Shown here: one piece after another, positions 58,031 to 64,000 of the stretch
Layout of the letters: every line of letters begins with the position of its first letter
Position numbering within the stretch: position 1 is the stretch's first letter
Assembly (NCBI GenBank): GCA_009733575.1
Contig: ML769393.1
Coordinates: 62,001 to 126,000, forward strand
Source: Gymnopus androsaceus JB14
Taxonomy: Eukaryota; Basidiomycota; Agaricomycetes; Agaricales; Omphalotaceae
Direction: 5' to 3'
Length of the DNA stretch: 64,000 nt
Made by a program: the position numbers and the translations under genes
The notes under the pieces: model-generated
What the model was told of the DNA's origin: nothing
Seen by the model: the letters and a program-made list of their open reading frames with translations, nothing else
The model's database searches: none

Positions 58031-59125
58031 TCAACCTCTTAGAGGGATTGGCCACAAGCTACCCACTACCTTTAACAGATAGTTTCGAAGGCGTATCGGA
58101 GAGAAATGCATCAAATCCCGTAAGACATTGTCAATGAATTGGCATTGTTCTTGGGATTCGTGGAAGTGAGCAACTGCAATAAGGATAAGACAGTTTGCTC
58201 ACCAAGACAAAATCTGTAGCTGAAGGTACGTCTGGTGCGTCAATAGTGAAGCGCTTTCTACTCCTCTGAATGACCAAGTAGTATTTTATTCGGCCAACGA
58301 GAACCGATGTATCCTTTTCGGCAGAACGAACAGCACAAGTACCGAGCAGCTTACCAGTCTTGTGATCGCGGACCCCGGATCGGAACTCTTCTATGGCCTG
58401 GATAGACGGGCAGACACCTACACTGTCACCAATCAAGAGGTCTTCAGGAGATAGGGCTATGGCGAAGTTGCTGCTGGCGTCACGGATTTCCATGTAGATG
58501 GAGCCGGAAGGCTGCTGCCACTCATCTGCAAAACCTGGTTGGTCTCCAGAGGTCTCCAGAGATCTCCAGAGCTCTGACAGCTGTCAAAAAGCTGTCAAAC
58601 TCCTCCAGACGTCTCTGGAGGTCTCTGGAGATCTCTGGAATTACTATCCTTGCTCCAGAGATGAAAGAAATGTATTGTGATGGTACAGGTTTTGCTGATG
58701 CTGTTCCTGCCAAAAATGAGCCACCCATGAACACCCCTGCAGTGGTACTTGGTAGATTCGTGCAGTATTGGTGGCTGGACTCTTATTATTAACTGGGGTT
58801 AGCATAACAGAAACGGTGAAAGTGTGAGGATAAGACACACCCCCAATACAATGGCCCCCTTGCAAAAGGTTTCGTATTCAAGTTCCGCTTTGTCAATAGC
58901 GCTATGGTGTAGAATAGCACCGCCAAAAACTAGATTTATAGTGTTGGTGAGGTCGTCCAAATTCTCAACGTTTTGGAGGCAAGAATGCGTTATGTTATTG
59001 GCCCTGAATATGAAAGGATACTTTTCGACCAAGCGCGTGGCTTCCTTTCGGGACAAAGTCCTGTTAAACGAGTTCGTGCCGAGAAGACTGTAGTCTGAAG
59101 TGTCCTCAGTCGAGGTTGAAGACAT
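58031..59125 (-). CDS. Uncharacterised protein gene with a foldback element in its intron
   Basis: ATG 59125 gives MSSTSTEDTSDYSLLGTNSF and a helical exon (SRKEATRLVEKYPFIFRANN, DLTNTINLVFGGAILHHSAI). This ends around FCKGAIVLG at a GTGTGT donor near 58836. The next exon starts at about 58522, directly after the foldback element: its inner end reads GGTTTTGCAG on this strand, a good 3' splice site. It encodes GSIYMEIRDASSNFAIALSP, LLIGDSVGVCPSIQAIEEF, DHKTGKLLGTCAVRSAEKD and VLVGRIKYYLVIQRSRKRF. A further piece (AHFHESQEQCQFIDNVLRDL, MHFSPIRLRNYLLK) runs to a stop at 58031 but does not splice in frame through the GT-AG pair I see at 58165-58195. I do not recognise the family; there is no signal peptide. 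Confidence 0.5.
58523..58700. mobile_element. Foldback element, copy 1 (178 bp)
   Basis: Ends CATCTGCAAAACCTG and, on the other strand, CATCAGCAAAACCTG. Target duplication CT/CT (58521-58522, 58701-58702). The interior is nearly self-complementary, with alternating TCTCCAGAG and CTCTGGAGA words around a GACAGCTGTC centre. It lies in an intron of the 58-59 kb gene. Confidence 0.85.
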
Positions 59126-59552
59126 GATATGAAGATAGGGGCGAGTATGGGTGTTATTTCCGCAAGGCGCGCTTATCAGAGGAAAAGCTGAGCGCGGCAA
59201 GAGACTCGGCATCTAGGCGCTCAGTTCGTCTTGATCCTGACTCTCATCGCCGCCAACTTTTACATTTGGTTTCTTGAGTCTTTCCTCGGTGAGCCTCTAT
59301 TGCTCAGTTCCTTGCTTCATCCAATGCAATCAAGACAAGTCAAGAGGGGATGCTGGCCATGTCAGGGCTACATATAGCCCTCATGAAGGAACCTGTTAGG
59401 TCTCACTGGGCTCACTAGCCCAATAAGAGAATCTTTTGATTCTGGACTGCAGTCCTTTTTTGTTTCCCATCAAATTGCAGGAGCTTCCTTGGCATGAGGT
59501 TTCACTCTCTTTGCAAGCTCTATCCTCACTGCTGGTTGGTGGTTTTTATTTC

Positions 59553-59602
59553 ACTTTATTTCATTTTAATTTAATTTAATTTAATTTAATTTAATTATTT
59601 TA
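59553..59602. repeat. (TTTAA)n-like low-complexity tract
   Basis: About eight consecutive TTTAA-type pentamers, with T-rich flanks. Confidence 0.8.
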
Positions 59603-59614
59603 TTTTTCTTCACT

Positions 59615-59787
59615 CAGACCAACTGTTTTGCAGCTCTATCCTTACTGCTGGTTGGTGGTATTGTTTTTTTATCTGCTCAGACCAACTGGTTTGCAGCTCT
59701 ATCTTTACCACTCATTGGTGGTATTGTTTTTTTCTTTGCTCAGACCAACTGGTTTGCAGCTCTATCCTCACTGCTGGTTGATGACAT
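59615..59787. repeat. 63-bp tandem repeat, nearly three units
   Basis: Units start with CAGACCAACTG at 59615, 59678 and 59741 (period 63 bp). Each carries TTTGCAGCTCTATC and GGTGGTATTG. A partial unit (AAGCTCTATCCTCACTGCTG) also lies near 59514, before the AT-rich tract. The period is a multiple of three, but no gene is supported. Confidence 0.85.
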
Positions 59788-60050
59788 TAAATTTCATTCT
59801 ATTTTATTAATGACCCTCTCAAAATTGCTTCAACCATCTATCCAGAGCATCACTCTGTCTGGGTTTTGGTCCTGTGTTCCCTTTCCATCTTCTCCCCTAG
59901 TGCTCTTGGGTTGGATCTCTGCTCTGGTTGGGACTGCAAGTAATCAGAGTCCATGGGTGGGAATGCAGGCCAAGCCCCAGCCAAACCACAATTCTATGTA
60001 CAGTTGAATTTTGTCACCCCCCAAATACAGTAGGCTGTTCAGTAGTCCAT

Positions 60051-60209
60051 CATCAGCAAAACCTGGGTGATCCCATAGCAAGGTCCCCCTTCTGTGCAGC
60101 AACTGATCTATATCAATTCCCAATCAATTGCTGTACAGCTCTGTACAGAGCTGCACAGAGCTGCACAGAGGGGGACCTTGCTATGGCAAACACCCAGGTT
60201 TTGCTGATG
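60051..60209. mobile_element. Foldback element, copy 2 (159 bp)
   Basis: Inverted ends CATCAGCAAAACCTGGGTG and, from the other side, CATCAGCAAAACCTGGGTG. Target duplication AT/AT (60049-60050, 60210-60211). Inside, GCAAGGTCCCCC and GGGGGACCTTGC pair, and the centre has repeated GCTCTGTACAGAGC-like words. Copy 5 shares this interior. Confidence 0.87.
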
Positions 60210-61052
60210 ATTCAGTAGGTCACAGGGGTGTCATCAATTTTGTCACCAACTGTATGTATGCTCTACTCTTCCACTGCATGGAGTGCACCCAGCTTATCAA
60301 GAATCAAGTGAGTCACCCACAAGTGTGATACATCTTATGGCATGGGCAGCTAATTACACCTTCCAGTCTCTTCCAGAGATCTTTACCACTTCTAGAATCT
60401 AACTACAGTCAGTTTTACTGTTAATCTGGTACTTTTTGGGGAAAAAGGTCAACTAGCTATGATTACGGTCACATTGACAGACTTGGAGAAGCAAGGAAAC
60501 TTGGCATTGGTGTATTTTGTGCAATTATCTGATGACTAGGGATAGAAGGACAAAACAACACAATAACAACAATCATGTATAAATGATGGATTTGCAATTT
60601 TATTGGTTCAACTGTGCCCGCATCTCATCCTTCTCACACTTGCCATTGTCTTCCTCTACCAAACAGGGAATGGGCTTATTTTCAATGGGTGTCAATCCAA
60701 ACACAAGTCAATGTTCACCTGGTGCATAATCAAGAGCCTGTGTGATATGCTGGTACCAAACAAGAACAGTATCAGGCTTGTAACAAACACAGCAGAAAAA
60801 GTCTTGCCCATGGATGATATGGTCAAAGAGGAATTTGAGTAGCTAATGGTGAGTAAGGCTGTTTTTCCAGAATCAAATCCAAAACTGCATTGAACACATA
60901 GTCAGATTCTTCCTATTCAAAACCCACAATCCTTCTTGTATACACCTGATTAACAAATAATGCATTCAGGGTGAACAATAACCACTGGTGTTGGAATTTG
61001 GTATCAGCTGGTCAAGCTGGATACCGCAATGGGACATTGGAGTCCCGCAATC
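60210..61052. other. Intergenic between foldback copies 2 and 3
   Basis: One open frame of 79 codons (60603-60842, plus) encodes LLTLAIVFLYQTGNGLIFNG and IIKSLCDMLVPNKNSIRLVT. It has no recognised family and no clear promoter. It could be a remnant of a mobile-element gene, but I cannot support that. Confidence 0.4.
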
Positions 61053-61230
61053 CATCTGCAAAACCTGGTTGGTCTCCAGAGGTCTCCAGAGATCTCCAGA
61101 GCTCTGACAGCTGTCAAAAAGCTGTCAAACTCCTCCAGACATCTCTGGAGGTCTCTGGAGATCTCTGGAATTACTATCCTTGCTCCAGAGACGAACGAAA
61201 TGTATTGTGATGGTACAGGTTTTGCTGACG
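61053..61230. mobile_element. Foldback element, copy 3 (178 bp)
   Basis: Same length as copy 1 and nearly identical to it. Left end CATCTGCAAAACCTG; the right end has one changed terminal base (GCTGACG). Target duplication TC/TC (61051-61052, 61231-61232). Confidence 0.87.
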
Positions 61231-61588
61231 TCGGGGTCCCGTCAATCGGTGATAGGGATATTGTATATGTGTTTTAATAGCATATGATTACTATAGAGTA
61301 CTTATATTATATATAGGCTGTATCTACTTATGTACAGTACTCATTTGCCTCTGGGCCTGCATGAGGTCAAAAGTTCAATAAATCCATTGCTGCCTTATAT
61401 ATTTTTATTTTCAATAACTGGGTGCTCTTTGACACTTGTTGCATAATAGCTAATTTAAGTATTGTAGCAGCAAGTATTGATCCTGCTAAAACAGAGTCAG
61501 CATGAGCTTTAGGCACTGGTACTGTTGTCTTGATCTCAGCACTAGTAGCATCACTGTTGGAGTGGATTGCAGTGAGACCTTCAAGGTG

Positions 61589-61737
61589 CATCAGCAAAGC
61601 CCGTATTTTTGCTGGAGAAAACCCATTCATTTGGGACATCTCTGGAGATCTCTGGAGAAAATTGACAGTTTTTTTGACAGCTGTCAAGCTCCAGAGATCT
61701 CTGGAGACCTCCAGCAAAAATACAGGTTTTGCTGATG
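61589..61737. mobile_element. Foldback element, copy 4 (149 bp), inside the TauD pseudogene
   Basis: Ends CATCAGCAAAGCCCG and CAGGTTTTGCTGATG. Target duplication TG/TG (61587-61588, 61738-61739). Inside it shares TCTGGAGATCTCTGGAG and GACAGCTGTC with copies 1 and 3. It separates LSPRF from LEGLTAIHS of the dioxygenase. Confidence 0.85.
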
Positions 61738-62064
61738 TGGTTGCAGAATCTGGGCGAGAGGTGCTTGAGTGAATGGAGCTGGAGATGATGGGGTCTCTGC
61801 CTGCACCAGGGGGAGATTCCAGCATGCAAATGAAGGTTGTACCAGGTGTTTGAGGCCCAAGAGACTATTGGCTGGGTAAACATTGCACCCAAGGAGCATA
61901 TCAAACTACATACCTGGTTGGAATGGAACTGAATCAGGGACTGATGGGCCTAGAACTTATGAGCTCGGAGACCACTGACACAATGGAGAGGTTGAGCTAG
62001 GGACCCAGATAAGTTCATTGTTCAATGCTTGCTCTTTGTGGTCATATATAATCATATATTTGAC

Positions 62065-62625
62065 TAGGGTTTCAAAGTACAATGCAATGCAATTTATTTG
62101 GTCCAAATCCAATAAATCATGAATTGTACTGGTACAAGATTTATTGAAAACTGGTTAAACTGTGTACCTGTACTGATTGTACTGATACAACCAGTGCAAT
62201 ACAATACAATTTATGAGTTTAAATCAGTTCAGATTCAAATTGGTTTATATCAGTATAAATTGACATGAACTGATCATTTATATACTATTTGCTACCAGAT
62301 ATGTAATGTTTTACAACATCCATATCATAGGAAGCTCTCATAAACTATTGAAAGTACATCTTGATCAAGATTGGAGTAATAAATGAAACTGTAAGCTTGT
62401 TTAGTAGGTGTAATGCAAGGTTTGCACTAGTATAACCTGCTGTAAATGTGTACTGATTTAAACTGATTCAAAACAGTTCAAGCCATTTTCACATTTTGAA
62501 TAAACTGTAAAACTGTACTGATTTAAACTGTGTATCAGTACAAGCTTCAGTGATACATTTTGCAGTACAATACAATACAATTTATGATTTATTTGCAGTT
62601 TAATAAATTGTACTTCAAAACCCTA
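62065..62625. mobile_element. hAT-type non-autonomous DNA transposon (MITE), 561 bp
   Basis: Inverted ends TAGGGTTTCAAAGTACAAT (62065) and, on the other strand, TAGGGTTTTGAAGTACAAT (from 62625), 17 of 19 identical. Perfect 8-bp target duplication TATTTGAC at 62057-62064 and 62626-62633. The ends fit the hAT consensus YARNG. The interior is AT-rich with many ACTGATTTAAACTG- and CAATACAAT-type words and no transposase frame. It interrupts the TauD pseudogene and shares no obvious sequence with the element at 7808-8197. Confidence 0.87.
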
Positions 62626-62999
62626 TATTTGACAGGCCCATTTTTTTGGATTCGGAGCCTATCCATGAACATGCAAAGGCCTGAAATGCCTTACAATATT
62701 CTTCTATTTCTCAAATCCCAAATGCTTAAAACCTTGATTCCGGAATACTACTGCACCATGTTCAGCAGCAAGGAGTGCAAGTTCACTAAGTCCTTCTGGA
62801 GAGAGTTGAGATAACTGGACACCATGGATTTTGGTTCCTATGTGAGGACTGAAGGAAGGAAAAGATCCAATGTAAAGTTGGTGAATTTTTGGAGCAAACC
62901 TTATATCTCACAACTTAGTGCTGCTCTTGAACAGGTTTGGTTTGGCAGGATCAGCATGGTGACCTGGGTCAAAGTGTTCAAAGGTACCTATTAACGGTT

Positions 63000-63193
63000 G
63001 TGTGATTCAATAAGATATAATTGGAAGAACTGGTTCAGAGCAATGAGAGTTAATTAGTTGTACATGGCTTTAAGTTCAAAGGGTATTGTACCTGGTTCGG
63101 AGCAATGAGAGTTAAAGGGGTCAGTGCTCCAACCCAGGTTAGTAAGTAACTCCCGATCATACTACTTCGGCATGGGTGCTTGGGCACTTAACA
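63000..63193 (-). mobile_element. Ty1/copia 3' LTR (one boundary exact, the other approximate)
   Basis: On the minus strand a polypurine tract (AAGGGGGGG, about 63194-63202) is followed directly by TGTTAAGTGCCC, a typical LTR start at 63193, 23 bp after the retroelement stop codon. The LTR runs to about 63000, where TauD homology starts. It contains two copies of GAGCAATGAGAGTTAA, 66 bp apart (near 63035 and 63101). Confidence 0.6.
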
Positions 63194-63215
63194 CCCCCCC
63201 TTGTCCTGCATCCAG

Positions 63216-63883
63216 TCAAAGCATAGAGGTCCATCGTGAATGTAAAATCCGGTGAAGGGGTTTAATGAGGAGGTCTGCAAAGTTATTTTTGTTTGAAACA
63301 TAGATCACATTGAGCTGGTGTTTTGAGATACAATCGCTAATGAAATGTTCATGAATAGATATGTGTTTCATTTTGCTGTGTGCAAGTGGATCGTGTGTGC
63401 AGGCAATTGCACCTTGATTATCACAAAAAAGTGACGTGGGGGAACATTGGGGAAAGCCCAATTCCGCAAACAGATTTCTGAACCATAATATTCCGCAAGC
63501 ACAGTGAGTTGATGCGAGGTACTCTGCCTTGCAAGATGACAAAGCTACCATGCCCTGTTGCTTTGAACTCCACGAGAGAGGGGAGTTACCTATCATGATG
63601 AAGAACCTGGATATAGATTTTTGAGAATCTCCCATTCCCCAGTCAGAGTCGGATAGAGATCAAATAGTGGGATAGGTAATATTAGCTGTTCCCAAGTTGA
63701 GGGAGTAGCGAGGTGTTCCCTTTAGGTATTGTAGTAGATGTTTAGCGGTGGCAATGTGTGAGGGACCAAAATTGACCATGTATCCAGCTAGTTCCCACAC
63801 AGTGCAACTGATGTCAGGCCTGGAGCAGTTGGAAAGATACATGGTTACTGTGTGGGGAAGTGGTCCAAATGTGATAAGAACTT
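63216..63883 (-). mobile_element. Ty1/copia polyprotein 3' end (RT tail and RNase H), inactive
   Basis: The upstream part (63660-63842) reads MYLSNCSRPDISCTVWELAG and IATAKHLLQYLKGTPRYSL, the end of a copia reverse transcriptase/connection region. After one in-frame TGA at about 63658 the same frame continues SLSDSDWGMGD, PLSWSSKQQGMVALSSCKAE and YLASTHC. It then reads LFCDNQGAIACTHDPLAHSK, HISIHEHFI and FADLLIKPL, a full copia RNase H, ending at 63216. The usual A-D of the first RNase H motif reads SDSDW, and the premature stop makes it inactive. Foldback copy 5 interrupts it from 63884. Confidence 0.88.
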
Positions 63884-64000
63884 CATCAGCAAAACCTGGG
63901 TAAACTCTCTATAGTATAGCAAGGTCCCCCTCTATCAAGAGCTATGGATTGCTATGAGTTGCTATGAGTTGTGGATGTCAAATCACAAATTACATTATAA
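63884..64000. mobile_element. Foldback element, copy 5 (left part; runs off the window)
   Basis: Left end CATCAGCAAAACCTGGGT, then AGCAAGGTCCCCCT as in copy 2. The right end is outside the window. The bases before it are TT (63882-63883), so the same two bases are predicted after its far end. Confidence 0.8.

Larger units (their letters stand above)
59126..60050. other. Repeat-rich intergenic sequence
   Basis: Contains the AT-rich and 63-bp repeats listed separately, and several tiny palindromes near 59360-59450 (for example GGACTGCAGTCC). No gene recognised. Confidence 0.45.
61540..62990 (-). pseudogene. TauD-type 2-oxoglutarate dioxygenase pseudogene, cut by mobile elements
   Basis: Read leftward from about 62988 one finds FEHFDPGHHADPAKPNLFKS, HIGTKIHGVQLSQLSPEG and LALLAAEHGAVVFRNQGFKH, then VRHFRPLHVHG, the N-terminal half of fungal TauD/sulfonate-dioxygenase-like proteins. 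A hAT-type element (62065-62625) interrupts next. At about 61745-61830 MLESPPGAGRDPIISSSI with LSPRF resumes, then foldback copy 4 (61589-61737), then LEGLTAIHSNSDA. Stops and frame shifts occur throughout, and the 5' end is lost at the copia LTR. The intact enzyme would use Fe(II) and 2-oxoglutarate to release sulfite from sulfonates; the HxD iron site cannot be found here. Confidence 0.72.

Noticed and set aside
59355..59460. Series of small palindromes (for example GGGCTACATATAGCCC and GGACTGCAGTCC)
   Set aside because: Each is short, arms do not match across the region, and no target duplication or direct-repeat array is present; a CRISPR-like or transposon reading is not supported.
60031..60220. 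Direct repeat TTCAGTAG on both sides of foldback copy 2, suggesting an 8-bp hAT-type duplication
   Set aside because: It is not adjacent to the element ends symmetrically, and the 2-bp AT duplication directly at the ends agrees with three other copies.
1..64000. CRISPR arrays, bacterial operons, plasmid or viral origins
   Set aside because: No regularly spaced repeats; genes are intron-rich and eukaryotic throughout.

Overview
The window reads as nuclear DNA of a basidiomycete fungus, most likely an Agaricomycete. Genes are broken by many short introns (about 50-60 bp, GT-AG). The gene content is fungal: a CBM1-bearing GH5 mannanase, SEC24, HTS1, RPC19, a PH-domain Num1/ApsA-like cortical anchor, DUF6697-like and F-box-like families, and a CFAP20-domain protein. 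No species can be named from sequence alone.

Layout. 1-14 kb holds an uncharacterised partial gene, a secreted SMP-30-like propeller gene, a DUF6697-like gene, an acid sphingomyelinase-like gene, a 390-bp hAT-type MITE with an intact 8-bp target duplication, the mannanase, the small many-exon RPC19 gene and a short Ser-rich gene. 14.5-25.4 kb holds a large coiled-coil/AT-hook gene built from repeated modules, a second SMP-30-like gene transcribed away from it, SEC24 and an intron-containing tRNA-Gly. 25.6-45 kb holds a degenerate-kinase gene, an F-box gene, HTS1 (two in-frame starts, probably mitochondrial plus cytosolic), a small secreted protein gene with a decayed inverted copy, an F-box-like gene with several relics, a cAMP phosphodiesterase and a CFAP20-domain gene with reading-frame damage. 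48-57.3 kb holds a disordered Ser-rich protein gene and the Num1/ApsA-like gene.

58-64 kb is a mobile-element nest. It has five copies of a foldback element with ends CATCAGCAAAACCTG; the four complete copies have perfect 2-bp target duplications of four different dinucleotides. It also holds a second hAT-type MITE (561 bp, 8-bp duplication), a Ty1/copia 3' fragment with part of its LTR, and a TauD-type dioxygenase pseudogene cut by a copia LTR, the MITE and a foldback copy. One foldback copy lies in an intron of a host gene and appears to supply its 3' splice site.

Housekeeping functions (translation, RNA polymerase I/III, ER export, dynein anchoring, cAMP turnover) are interspersed with fast-evolving secreted and F-box-like families; no operon-like or obvious cluster logic is visible. 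Several otherwise good genes show isolated one-base frame breaks (near 13.5, 44.7, 48.95 and 55.52 kb), so residual assembly indels are a real alternative to gene decay at those points.
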